This document shows positions 25,015 through 33,278 of a DNA stretch of 35,334 bases, piece after piece. Position 1 is the first letter of the stretch. Each line of letters begins with the position of its first letter. The notes under the pieces were generated by a model. That model was not told the origin of the DNA, did no database searches, and saw only the letters and a list, made by a program, of their open reading frames with translations. The translations under genes were made by a program, and so were the position numbers. Source of the stretch: Rhodospirillales bacterium (GTDB lineage Bacteria > Pseudomonadota > Alphaproteobacteria > Rhodospirillales > Casp-alpha2); NCBI GenBank assembly GCA_018662225.1, contig JABJGO010000046.1, forward strand, positions 1-35,334, in the 5' to 3' direction.

Positions 25015-25257
25015 TTACAGCGTTGCAGATGTCTGGTGAACATCCTCTACAACAAAACCATCATCCGGGGGAAATCGCTGAGCGATGAGTTCCCGCGCTT
25101 CAGTTTCGTCTTTGGCTATAATGTCTCTTAGTTGTGTGTCTGCCCATTGATCGTCGAAGTAACGATGGCTCTGATTTTCTTTGACCAGGCTTCTTACTTC
25201 TCGATTGTAGATGGCCACTTCGTAAATATTGTGACCGTTCTTTGGCTGCTGTAGCAT
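25015..25257 (-). CDS. small hypothetical protein, 80 residues
   Basis: I do not recognise a named family. From ATG 25257 the protein reads MLQQPKNGHNIYEVAIYNRE and goes on with WADTQLRDIIAKDETEAREL and ends in FPPDDGFVVEDV. It is acidic, has no signal peptide or membrane helix, and its composition looks like a folded ferredoxin-like or MoaD-size protein. GGAAGG eight bases before the ATG is a good ribosome-binding site and favours this start over ATG 25299. It stands alone on the minus strand after the GH114-like gene; 290 bases without a gene follow up to the amidohydrolase. Confidence 0.6.
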   Translation of the reverse strand: MLQQPKNGHNIYEVAIYNREVRSLVKENQSHRYFDDQWADTQLRDIIAKDETEARELIAQRFPPDDGFVVEDVHQTSATL

Positions 25258-25547
25258 TACTGTAACCTTCCGGTTATCGTTGATTGCGTTCCCAAACACT
25301 CAGCGGCAATCTTGAAACGTTCAGGGTTGCCCGCCTGATTCTTATTTTACAATAGAATTGTTAACACGGTGTTTCGTGCTGTCAACGAGTGCTGTGATAA
25401 CAATCGCAATTTCTTACTTTATTTGTGGATTTTAATGAAAAATGGCAGAAATCACACGTATTGTGGCGTGTTTGAGCACCAATTCGACTTGAAGGCCCGA
25501 TTTAAATTTCAATCGTCGCGAATCGGGTAAAGCGAGCAATGCTTGGC

Positions 25548-26804
25548 TTACGACAAATCAGTTTCCCGGTTTGCCAGCGAAACCAGCGTATGCAAAAGCA
25601 CGTTTGTGCCAGCTTCAAGATCGTCGGCTTCTGTGTATTCGGCCACATTGTGACTTATACCACCAACACTTGGCACAAAGATCATGGCGGTGGGGCAATT
25701 GGGTGCGAATGCCTGGGCATCATGCCCGGCCCCGCTGGGCATTTGGCGAACAGAACACCCCAATGTCATGGCATTGTCAGTGATCAAGTCCACGACGCGT
25801 TGATCAAACGGGGTGGGATCGTACCGGGCCAGTGTCTCGATTTCCACATCCAGCCCTTCAGAAGCCGCGATATTGTTCGCATGGGCATCAAGCCGTGCCT
25901 CGGCCTCGCGTAATAATGTCAAATCCGTATTTCTGAGATCCACCGTGATGATGGATTGCTTGGCGATAACGTTGATCAGATTGGGCTCCATCAGGATAGT
26001 GCCCACTGTGACAACCTGTGGCTCACCCATATCTATCGCTAAATGGCGACCAAAGGTGGCGATTTCACCAGCCGCGTAACCACAATCATGGCGTAAAGAC
26101 ATGGGCGTGGTGCCCGCGTGATTGGACGTGCCGGAAAACGTGATCTGCTTCCACAGCAAGCCCTGCACGCTATCGACCGCACCAATGGTGATACCCCGCT
26201 GCTCAAGGACCGGCCCCTGCTCCACATGCAGCTCGACAAATGCCGCCGCGCGCATGGTGTCCACATCCACGTCACCGGCGTAACCAATGCGGTTCAGTTC
26301 GCCATCCAGCGTCGCACCATCTCGGTCTTTTGAGCGCAACATACCGTCCAGCGGAAGGTGCCCCTGATGCACCATGCTGCCCATCATGTCGGGTTGAAAC
26401 CGCACGCCTTCCTCGTTGGTGAAAAAGCCCACGCCAAGGGGCAGCGTTGTCTGCATGTCCATATCGTTCATACTGGCAATGACCTCGAGACCTGCCAGCA
26501 CACCGAGCGTCCCATCATACCGCCCGCCAGTGCCCACAGTATCAATATGAGATCCGGTCAGAACCACCGGTCCATCCTCGGTTCCCGCACGGGTGCCGAT
26601 AACATTGCCAACCCGGTCAACGCTCACATCAAGCCCCAGATCGTGCATCCACCGACACACCAGATCACGCCCGGCCTTGTCCTCATCTGTGAGGGCAAGG
26701 CGGCAGACTCCGTCGCCATCAATTTTTCCGATTTGAGCCAACTGGTCGAGGCGATCCAGCAAGCGGGCGATGTTGATGCGTAAGTTGTTTGTATCCATGG
26801 ACAT
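25548..26804 (-). CDS. M20-family amidohydrolase (allantoate amidohydrolase / N-carbamoyl-L-amino acid hydrolase type)
   Basis: The 418-residue enzyme (from ATG 26804) has the M20 metal-ligand pattern: H86 in GSHIDTV, D97 in GGRYDGTLGVLAGLEV, E131-E132 in FTNEEGV, H193 in ELHVEQGP, and a last histidine in SVGGISHNVAEYT. FSGTSNHAGTTPMSLR in the lid domain is typical of the AmaB/HyuC/AllC group. These Zn or Mn enzymes hydrolyse N-carbamoyl amino acids, allantoate or beta-ureidopropionate. No purine or pyrimidine catabolic gene is beside it, so the substrate is open. GTG 26807 and ATG 26798 are nearby alternative starts. Confidence 0.88.
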   Translation of the reverse strand: MSMDTNNLRINIARLLDRLDQLAQIGKIDGDGVCRLALTDEDKAGRDLVCRWMHDLGLDVSVDRVGNVIGTRAGTEDGPVVLTGSHIDTVGTGGRYDGTLGVLAGLEVIASMNDMDMQTTLPLGVGFFTNEEGVRFQPDMMGSMVHQGHLPLDGMLRSKDRDGATLDGELNRIGYAGDVDVDTMRAAAFVELHVEQGPVLEQRGITIGAVDSVQGLLWKQITFSGTSNHAGTTPMSLRHDCGYAAGEIATFGRHLAIDMGEPQVVTVGTILMEPNLINVIAKQSIITVDLRNTDLTLLREAEARLDAHANNIAASEGLDVEIETLARYDPTPFDQRVVDLITDNAMTLGCSVRQMPSGAGHDAQAFAPNCPTAMIFVPSVGGISHNVAEYTEADDLEAGTNVLLHTLVSLANRETDLS

Positions 26805-26827
26805 CACACTAACCAGCCACCTGCTAC

Positions 26828-26869
26828 AGGCAACAAGAAATTGCCCTTGCCGGAGGCAACAAGAAATTG
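26828..26869. repeat. 16-base direct repeat in a divergent gap
   Basis: AGGCAACAAGAAATTG occurs at 26828-26843 and 26854-26869, a 26-base period, between the divergent amidohydrolase and SNase-like genes. It might be a tandem operator. Confidence 0.6.
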
Positions 26870-26907
26870 ATTGGCTGTTACCACGCGCTGGTTCATATAC
26901 TTAAGTT

Positions 26908-27450
26908 ATGAGCACAATCTTTCACCTCACTCGCGTTGCTTGTTGCATGGCCGCAATCGTTCTGATTGTTGGTAGTGTATTCGGCGCCCCGTCACTGGCT
27001 GGCAGCTTACAGGTTTCAGGCCCGGCGACCGTTATCACGGGCGATACGCTGGATGTGGCTGGGCATCGGTTCCGGCTGTTTGGCATTGCCGCCCCTGATT
27101 TGGGCCAGTCATGTCAATGGCCGGACAAGGTCATACCCTGTGGTGATGTGTCACGCACGGCGTTGATGGACCTGGTTATTGCCGCCGACGTAAACTGTGA
27201 AGCTGTTGGCAATATGGATCCCATGTCTGATGGCACCACCCTGGCTCGATGTGACGTGGACGGCTTTGATGTAGGAAAGAACATGGTCCACACAGGGTGG
27301 GCCGTTGTGTTTGCCCAACAATCCATTGAATCCCAGGGCGAATACCAGGATACTGAGGACAAGGCGAACGAAGCTGGGCGTGGATTGTGGAAAGGCACTT
27401 TCCAGTTGCCATGGGAATGGCATGCCGATAACGGAACCGTCAATGACTGA
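26908..27450 (+). CDS. secreted SNase-like (thermonuclease-fold) protein, active site degenerate
   Basis: A 180-residue protein with an N-terminal signal peptide (about 1-32, ending SLAG). The SNase/OB-fold pattern follows: TVITGDTLDVAGHRFRLFGI (41-60) and AAPDLGQSCQ, a cysteine pair (C69, C78, also C97 and C115), a LARCDVDG loop and GWAVVF. In active family members the motifs read DGDT, GIDAPE and YGRxLA. Here they read TGDT (44-47), GIAAPD (59-64) and DGTTLA (108-113). R56 is kept, but the second arginine and an acid appear lost, so nuclease activity is doubtful. Its stop overlaps the start of the next gene by 8 bases (ATGACTGA). Confidence 0.8.
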   Translation: MSTIFHLTRVACCMAAIVLIVGSVFGAPSLAGSLQVSGPATVITGDTLDVAGHRFRLFGIAAPDLGQSCQWPDKVIPCGDVSRTALMDLVIAADVNCEAVGNMDPMSDGTTLARCDVDGFDVGKNMVHTGWAVVFAQQSIESQGEYQDTEDKANEAGRGLWKGTFQLPWEWHADNGTVND

Positions 27451-28039
27451 CCCCTCTGTTTTGGCATCTTTGAAACCGGGTGAAGATCTGTGGGTCTTTG
27501 GCTACGGTTCGCTCATGTGGAATCCGGGCTTTGAATTTGAAGAGCAATGTGACGCCGTTCTGAACGGGTTTCATCGTTCATTTTGTCTTTATTCCCACCA
27601 CTACCGGGGTACGTTTGATAACCCGGGACTGGTGCTAGGTCTTGATCAGGGGGGCGATTGCCGGGGGTCGGCCTTTCGAATTGCGGCCCATATGGTACGG
27701 GACGTGGTTGCCTATTTGAATGAACGTGAATTGGTCAGTTATGACTACCTGCCGCGTTATCTTGATATCACGATTACCCAAGGTGGCACCGAAGCACAGG
27801 TCAGGTCCTATACCTTCATTGCGGACACCGTCAGTGAGCAGTACGCCGGGGGGCTGAACGTGGACCAGAAAGCCTCGCTCATCATGAATGCACAAGGTAT
27901 CGCCGGGCTAAATCGTGACTATCTTATCAATACGGTTCGCCATATGGACGATACCGGTTTTGGTGATCCGGATTTGCTGGCACTGCTTGATCAGGTCGAG
28001 CGTCTAACCGGTATGATCGACATGGGCGGCGGCATCTAA
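27443..28039 (+). CDS. chaC: ChaC-type glutathione-specific gamma-glutamylcyclotransferase
   Basis: From ATG 27443 this is 198 residues, the usual ChaC size. It has the FGYGSLMWNPGF signature (19-30) and the probable catalytic E96 in YLNERELVSYDY. The family cleaves glutathione to 5-oxoproline and Cys-Gly in the cytoplasm. The frame stays open upstream to 27305, but that lies inside the SNase-like gene. The ATG overlaps that gene's stop codon by 8 bases (ATGACTGA), a pattern typical of translational coupling. A pairing of a secreted SNase-like protein with a cytoplasmic glutathione hydrolase has no obvious logic. Confidence 0.88.
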   Translation: MTDPSVLASLKPGEDLWVFGYGSLMWNPGFEFEEQCDAVLNGFHRSFCLYSHHYRGTFDNPGLVLGLDQGGDCRGSAFRIAAHMVRDVVAYLNERELVSYDYLPRYLDITITQGGTEAQVRSYTFIADTVSEQYAGGLNVDQKASLIMNAQGIAGLNRDYLINTVRHMDDTGFGDPDLLALLDQVERLTGMIDMGGGI

Positions 28040-28069
28040 ATGGCGCCTTCATCGAAAGCTGTCAGGTTG

Positions 28070-28483
28070 TCAGGCTGAATATAGGGAGAAATCAGCGCGC
28101 GATATTGCATCCCTGCCTTGTTGTTCGGATTGGCGGTTTTTTCCCTGCGTGACATCAACCATGACGGATACGAAAACCCTTAAATCATCACCAAGTGCCG
28201 GGGTGCTTAATGTGATGGCCGTGCCGTCATTATTCTTGATCTCGAACATCCAGTCGTTCATGGCATGGGCCACGTGGGACAATGCGCCGAACCCAAAGGT
28301 TTTTGCGGTTCCCTTGATGCTGTGAACCTCTTCCAGGATGAGTTCGAAATCGTCGGACAATCTTTCTTCGTTGGCTTGAAACTCACCAAGCAAATGAACA
28401 ATCGTTTCAAGGCGAGCCAGTGCATCAGCACGAAACTCTTCCGCCATATTGTCGATCGTGGTTTTGTAGTCTGGGGTATTCAT
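28070..28483 (-). CDS. histidine phosphotransfer (Hpt) domain protein
   Basis: The 137-residue protein carries the Hpt phospho-acceptor motif HSIKGTAKTFGF with H54. The rest is a helical bundle (AEEFRADALARLETIVHLL at 14-32, SHVAHAMNDWMFE at 69-81). It has no kinase or receiver domain, so it would relay phosphate between a hybrid kinase and a response regulator encoded elsewhere. No histidine kinase is in the window. The divergent neighbour is a LuxR-type regulator, across a 163-base gap. The last 25 residues are Gln/Arg/Ser-rich. Confidence 0.85.
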   Translation of the reverse strand: MNTPDYKTTIDNMAEEFRADALARLETIVHLLGEFQANEERLSDDFELILEEVHSIKGTAKTFGFGALSHVAHAMNDWMFEIKNNDGTAITLSTPALGDDLRVFVSVMVDVTQGKNRQSEQQGRDAISRADFSLYSA

Positions 28484-28646
28484 ATCTTAATGGTTATAAT
28501 TTCAGACCTTGGGGGCAAACGTATTGTCGCTTATTTACGCGCCATCGTCACAAATTTGACGAATTGTGGCGCTTTGCAGGCTGTACGGTCACGCACATGA
28601 GCCTTAGACTAGGTTATATGGGGATGAAGGTCGGGATTGACCAGTT

Positions 28647-29486
28647 ATGAGTGAAAAAATAGAATTATTGGCCTGGAATCAATGCATTGGCCGGGTTATA
28701 TCGAATATTGATCGGGCAACTGTATTGGATGAGTTGCTTGGCGGCATTAGTGACAATGTGCCTTTCGATCTTTGGTATGTGGCGTTTTTCCGTACCGACG
28801 GCCCTCCGTTGGAAGTCGGTTATAGCTACGCCGCCAACACACGTGAAGAATATGCCGAAGGCCCCTATTTGCTGTGCCCGTTTTACAATGCGTTTCTGGA
28901 TGGCCTCGCCAGTGGCTGCTACTCTATGAAGCAGTTCGCCCCGCCGGATTTTAAGAACAGCGAATATTATCTCACCTATTATGCCCCGTGGGGTGACTCC
29001 AGTGAGGTCGCTTACAATCTCGTTATGGACGAAAACACAGCGGCCCATGTGTCACTATCGCGCCGGGGCAAACACGCCCGCTTCAGCGCTGCCGAAATGC
29101 GGTTTCTTGAGCAGGCCTTGCCCGTTGTCAACGCCGTCATGGACCGTATCTGGCAACGCACTCGGCTGGAAAATCAGGATGGTCAACAGTTTGGCATGGA
29201 TTTCCATGTGCGTATGACACAGGCGTTTCGAAAGTTTGGCACTGCGTATCTTACAGATCGTGAAAGCGAGATTACACATCTGCTTTTACGGGGGCATTCC
29301 GCCAAATCTATTGCACGCCTTTTGGATATTTCGCCAGGAACCGTGCGAAATCATATGAAAAGCATCTATATCAAACTGGAGATATCATCACAGGCAGAGC
29401 TGTTTGGCCTGTTTTTCGAATCCCTCTCCCATGTGGGAAACGATATGGCAGAAGACCCCCTAACGACGTTACGCAAGACGGGATAG
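28647..29486 (+). CDS. LuxR-type HTH transcriptional regulator with N-terminal sensor-like domain
   Basis: The C-terminal 60 residues (about 215-275) are a GerE/LuxR helix-turn-helix: LTDRESEITHLLLRGHSAKS, then ISPGTVRNHMKSIYIKL. The N-terminal 190 residues look like a GAF-type or autoinducer-like sensor but show none of the acyl-homoserine-lactone ligand residues I can place with confidence. No receiver domain is seen, so it is not a standard two-component regulator. It could bind a small ligand. It is read away from the Hpt gene and ends 24 bases before tRNA-Lys on the other strand. Confidence 0.8.
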   Translation: MSEKIELLAWNQCIGRVISNIDRATVLDELLGGISDNVPFDLWYVAFFRTDGPPLEVGYSYAANTREEYAEGPYLLCPFYNAFLDGLASGCYSMKQFAPPDFKNSEYYLTYYAPWGDSSEVAYNLVMDENTAAHVSLSRRGKHARFSAAEMRFLEQALPVVNAVMDRIWQRTRLENQDGQQFGMDFHVRMTQAFRKFGTAYLTDRESEITHLLLRGHSAKSIARLLDISPGTVRNHMKSIYIKLEISSQAELFGLFFESLSHVGNDMAEDPLTTLRKTG

Positions 29487-29510
29487 CCACAGGATATTTA
29501 GAGGGAGAAG

Positions 29511-29587
29511 TGGTAGACGAGGCGGGACTCGAACCCGCGACATTCCGATTAAAAGTCGGATGCTCTAGCCAGCTGAGCTACTCGTCC
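29511..29587 (-). tRNA. tRNA-Lys, anticodon TTT
   Basis: The minus strand folds as a tRNA. The acceptor arm GGACGAG (29587-29581) pairs with CTCGTCT. The D-arm has AGCTCAGCTGG, the anticodon stem CCGAC/ATCGG with loop CTTTTAA (anticodon at 29551-29553), and the T-arm GCGGGTTCGAGTCCCGC. CCA is encoded at 29511-29513. Confidence 0.97.
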
Positions 29588-29619
29588 TTATCACTTGTCA
29601 ATGCGCTGTCTTGATAATC

Positions 29620-29681
29620 ACCAAGCTTGCGCAGGTTATGTTCGAAGCGATGACCAAGCTTGCGCAGGTCATGTTCGAAGC
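29620..29681. repeat. two tandem 33-base units, one mismatch
   Basis: ACCAAGCTTGCGCAGGTTAT and the following GTTCGAAGC occur at 29620-29648 and again at 29653-29681, differing at one base (T/C). The period is 33 bases. It lies between tRNA-Lys and coaD and has no gene. Confidence 0.7.
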
Positions 29682-29742
29682 AGAGGTTTTATATGATTTG
29701 GGGGCGAAGTCAAACCCGACTGAACAAAGATTGTATGATTTT

Positions 29743-30243
29743 TTATGTGCCGAAATGTTGCTTTAGATGAGCAGCCACAGCGGGTGACACAAAATGCGAA
29801 ATATCGCCGTCTAAACGGGCAATTTCCTTCACAAAACGCGATGAAATGAACTGATAACGGTCTGATGCCATCAGAAAGATCGTTTCCACATCAGGCTGCA
29901 TACGGGCATTCATGGCGGCCATCTGGAACTCGTATTCAAAATCAGATACAGCGCGAAGCCCGCGAACAATAACCGAGGCCCCCACGTCGGTGACAAAATT
30001 CACCAGTAGTTTGTCAAAACTGACGATTTCAATGGTCGCATGACCGTTGGTTCGTAAAGGAGCGATATCCTCTTCCAGCAACGCAACACGTTCTGTCATC
30101 GGGAACAGCGGGCCTTTGCCGTCGTTGCCAGCCACGGCAATAACCAGCTTGTCCACGACCTTCTGGGCGCGTGAAATGATATCCGTATGGCCCAGAGTGA
30201 CCGGGTCGAACGTGCCGGGATAAATACCAATGCGTTCGCCCAT
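29743..30243 (-). CDS. coaD: phosphopantetheine adenylyltransferase
   Basis: At 166 residues it is a typical CoaD. YPGTFDPVTLGHTDII (8-23) contains the T/HxGH nucleotidyltransferase motif. ISSRFVKEIARLDGDISHFV at the C-terminal end contains the second ATP-binding loop. It catalyses the fourth step of coenzyme A synthesis, joining AMP from ATP to 4'-phosphopantetheine. It starts 10 bases after gyrA's stop and is likely co-transcribed with it. Confidence 0.97.
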   Translation of the reverse strand: MGERIGIYPGTFDPVTLGHTDIISRAQKVVDKLVIAVAGNDGKGPLFPMTERVALLEEDIAPLRTNGHATIEIVSFDKLLVNFVTDVGASVIVRGLRAVSDFEYEFQMAAMNARMQPDVETIFLMASDRYQFISSRFVKEIARLDGDISHFVSPAVAAHLKQHFGT

Positions 30244-30253
30244 GATCTATCCC

Positions 30254-33109
30254 CTATTCACTTTCCGCCGGTGTGTCATCATCATCAGCAGCATCTTCGT
30301 TCACGTCTGTCGGACCTTCTGGAGCGGCTTCGCCTTCGTTGATTACGGCTTCGATCTCGCCGTCTTCCTCATCACCTTCATCGCCATCCACATCTTCACG
30401 CAACCGGGACACCGATACTACGGATTCGTCCTCGGCGGTCTTGAAGATGGTCACGCCACGGGTGCTACGACCGACGATGCTGATGGAATCGATGCCGCAG
30501 CGGATAAGTTGACCACCGTCGGAGACCATAACCAGCTGGTCACCCTCGATCACAGCAAATGATGCCACCACGCTGGTTTGTTTTTTACCGCGCGCCGTGT
30601 CGATAGCGGTAATACCCTTCCCGCCTCGCCCGGCGATGCGGTATTCGTAGGCGGATGTGCGCTTGCCAAAACCGTCCTTGGTGATGGTGAGCACGAATTC
30701 TTCATTTCCAGCCATGTCCTGGAACATGGGTTCAGCCAGGCGTGAGGCCAATTCTTCATCCCGTGCCTTGTCATCGGCACGGTCTGTATACTCGCTGCTT
30801 TGCAGGCGGCGGTTGGCGCCAACTGATTGCAGATACGTATCCCGGTCCGCCACTTCGGCCTTCACATGGTGAAGCACAGACATGGACATGACTTCGTCGT
30901 CTTTGGCCAGACGCATGCCCCGCACACCGACTGAGGTGCGGCCTGAGAACACGCGCACGCCTTCTACAGGGAAACGGATACATTTACCGGAATAGGTATT
31001 CAACAGCACGTCTTCGTCTTCTGTGCAGGTGCGAACCCGGACCAGTTGATCACCCTCATTCAGCTTCATGGCGATTTTGCCATTGGCCATTACATTGGTG
31101 AAATCGCTCAATCTGTTTCGCCGCACATTACCGGCGCTGGTGGCAAACATGACGAACAGATCGCTCCACGTGGCCTCGTCTTCCGGCAATGGCATGAGGG
31201 TCGAGATCGTTTCATTCTCATCCAGCGGCAGCAAATTGATCAAAGCCTTACCGCGTGCCGTCGGGGTTCCCAGTGGCAGCTTATAAACCTTCGTCTTGTA
31301 GACCATGCCGGTGGACGAGAAGAACAGCACCGGCGTATGCGTATTCACCACGAACACCTGGGTCACGAAATCCTCGTCCCGGGTGCTCATGCCGCTGCGG
31401 CCCTTGCCGCCGCGGCGTTGGGCGCGGTAGGTGGAAAGCGGCACGCGTTTCACGTATCCGGCATCGGTCACGGTGACAACCATGTCTTCGCGCTGGATCA
31501 GGTCTTCTATGTCGGACTCGAATTCCTGTTCAATAATCGTGGTGCGCCGTTCATTGGCAAAATCCGTACTGATTTGCACCAGTTCCTCACGCAAAATACC
31601 GTAAAGCTTTTCGCGGGACCGAAGGATTTCAAGGTATTCCAGAATCTGTTCGCTCAATTCACGAAGGTCGCCGCCAATCTTGTCCCGCTCCAGTCCGGTC
31701 AGCCGGTGCAGGCGCAGTTCCAGGATGGCTTTGGCCTGGGTTTCGGACAGATGATATTTGCCGTCCACCACCTGCTGACCGGGTTCGTCCAGCAGGGCGA
31801 TCATAGGCTCCACGTCTTGTGCGGGCCAGGCGGTGGCTTGTAACTGCTCGCGCGCGGTTTGTGGGTCTTTTGCGGCCCGAATGAGTTTGATGATCGCATC
31901 AATATTGGCCACAGCCACGGCCAGACCAGCCAATACGTGGGCCTTGTCGCGAGCCTTGCCCAGCTCAAAGATAGTGCGACGTCTGATCACCTCTTCGCGG
32001 AAGGCCACGAAGGCGACGATGATCTGTTTGATGTTCATCTGTTGCGGCTGGCCGTTGTGCAGGGCCAGCATGTTGACGCCGAAACTGGTTTGCAGCGGGG
32101 TGAAACGGAACAATTGGGCCAGAACCACCTCCTGTTCAGCGTCGCGCTTCAACTCAATGACGACCCGTACGCCGTCACGATCAGACTCGTCACGCAGATC
32201 GGATATGCCTTCGATTTTCTTGTCGCGAACGGCTTCGGCCATGATTTCAATCATGCGCGACTTGTTCACCTGATAGGGAATCTCGTGCACGATGATGGCG
32301 ATTCGATCCTTGCGAATCTCCTCAAACGATGTACGTCCCCGCATAACCACAGAGCCGCGGCCTGTGTGAAAGGCCGAGCGAATGCCGGACTGACCCAGAA
32401 TGAGCCCACCGGTGGGAAAATCCGGGCCACTCACGTACTGGTCGATGATTTCGTCGATGGTGATATCCGGGTTCTCAATATAGGCACAGCACGCGGCCAC
32501 AACCTCGCCCAGATTATGGGGCGGGATGTTCGTGGCCATACCAACAGCGATACCGCCGGCGCCGTTTACCAGCAGGTTGGGATAACCGGCAGGCAGAACA
32601 CTGGGTTCCTTTGTTGATTCGTCATAGTTTGCCTGGAAATCAACCGTATCGCGGTCGATATCTTCCAACAGCGTATGCGCAGCTCGATCAAGGCGGGCTT
32701 CGGTATACCGCATGGCAGCCGCCCGATCGCCATCCATGGAGCCGAAGTTACCCTGCCCGTCAATCAAGGGCAGGCGCAGCGAAAACGTCTGTGCCATACG
32801 CACCATGGAATCATAAATGGCCTGATCACCATGGGGGTGATACTTACCCATGACATCACCGACGATACGCGCCGATTTACGATATGGCTTGCCCGCTTCA
32901 TAGCCACTTTCTTTCATGGCATAGAGGATGCGCCGGTGTACCGGTTTCAGCCCGTCCCGCACATCGGGCAGCGCCCGGCTGACGATCACGCTCATGGCAT
33001 AATCAAGATATGACGAGCGCATTTCCTCTTCGATGGTAATGGGCGAAACGTCGAATCCTGATGGCGGTGTCGGGGTAGCGTTTTCGGGCGAATCTGGCGG
33101 TGTGGACAA
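30254..33109 (-). CDS. gyrA: DNA gyrase subunit A
   Basis: At 951 residues this is full-length. Catalytic tyrosine is Y135 in [10 protein letters not shown]. The quinolone-determining loop is [13 protein letters not shown] (91-103), with Q96 where E. coli has S83 and D100 at the D87 site. The GyrA-box QRRGGKG begins the DNA-wrapping beta-pinwheel, followed by several blade repeats. The C-terminus is a long acidic tail (about 905-951). GyrA cuts and rejoins DNA in the A2B2 gyrase. The only sensible start is TTG 33109; the next Met (M30) lies within the conserved [13 protein letters not shown] motif, and a stop codon lies 27 bases upstream of the TTG. Weak ribosome-binding site. Confidence 0.97.
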   Translation of the reverse strand: MSTPPDSPENATPTPPSGFDVSPITIEEEMRSSYLDYAMSVIVSRALPDVRDGLKPVHRRILYAMKESGYEAGKPYRKSARIVGDVMGKYHPHGDQAIYDSMVRMAQTFSLRLPLIDGQGNFGSMDGDRAAAMRYTEARLDRAAHTLLEDIDRDTVDFQANYDESTKEPSVLPAGYPNLLVNGAGGIAVGMATNIPPHNLGEVVAACCAYIENPDITIDEIIDQYVSGPDFPTGGLILGQSGIRSAFHTGRGSVVMRGRTSFEEIRKDRIAIIVHEIPYQVNKSRMIEIMAEAVRDKKIEGISDLRDESDRDGVRVVIELKRDAEQEVVLAQLFRFTPLQTSFGVNMLALHNGQPQQMNIKQIIVAFVAFREEVIRRRTIFELGKARDKAHVLAGLAVAVANIDAIIKLIRAAKDPQTAREQLQATAWPAQDVEPMIALLDEPGQQVVDGKYHLSETQAKAILELRLHRLTGLERDKIGGDLRELSEQILEYLEILRSREKLYGILREELVQISTDFANERRTTIIEQEFESDIEDLIQREDMVVTVTDAGYVKRVPLSTYRAQRRGGKGRSGMSTRDEDFVTQVFVVNTHTPVLFFSSTGMVYKTKVYKLPLGTPTARGKALINLLPLDENETISTLMPLPEDEATWSDLFVMFATSAGNVRRNRLSDFTNVMANGKIAMKLNEGDQLVRVRTCTEDEDVLLNTYSGKCIRFPVEGVRVFSGRTSVGVRGMRLAKDDEVMSMSVLHHVKAEVADRDTYLQSVGANRRLQSSEYTDRADDKARDEELASRLAEPMFQDMAGNEEFVLTITKDGFGKRTSAYEYRIAGRGGKGITAIDTARGKKQTSVVASFAVIEGDQLVMVSDGGQLIRCGIDSISIVGRSTRGVTIFKTAEDESVVSVSRLREDVDGDEGDEEDGEIEAVINEGEAAPEGPTDVNEDAADDDDTPAESE

Positions 33110-33278
33110 CTTGGAAAAATCCAGTCTTTTCAGTTACTTAAATGCGCAGGTAAGACGCACGAATCGGTCCCCTATTTTTACCATTTTTCGCACCCGCACA
33201 CAACCGCAACAACGGCTTAAATTGGTACTGGGTTTAATGGTGAGAAACCGCGATCAGGAACGTGATAAGGGCGCTGGA

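Noticed and set aside
25496-25527. CCCGATT/AATCGGG inverted repeat downstream of the amidohydrolase gene
   Set aside because: An 18-base loop and no T-run on either side; too weak to call a terminator or operator.
27305-27442. Extended N-terminus of the ChaC-type gene
   Set aside because: This lies inside the SNase-like gene in another frame; the ATG at 27443 gives a normal ChaC length and the coupled ATGACTGA overlap.
31046-32617. Long plus-strand frames (265 and 252 codons) opposite gyrA
   Set aside because: They mirror gyrA, show no family motif and have His/Gln-rich shadow composition.
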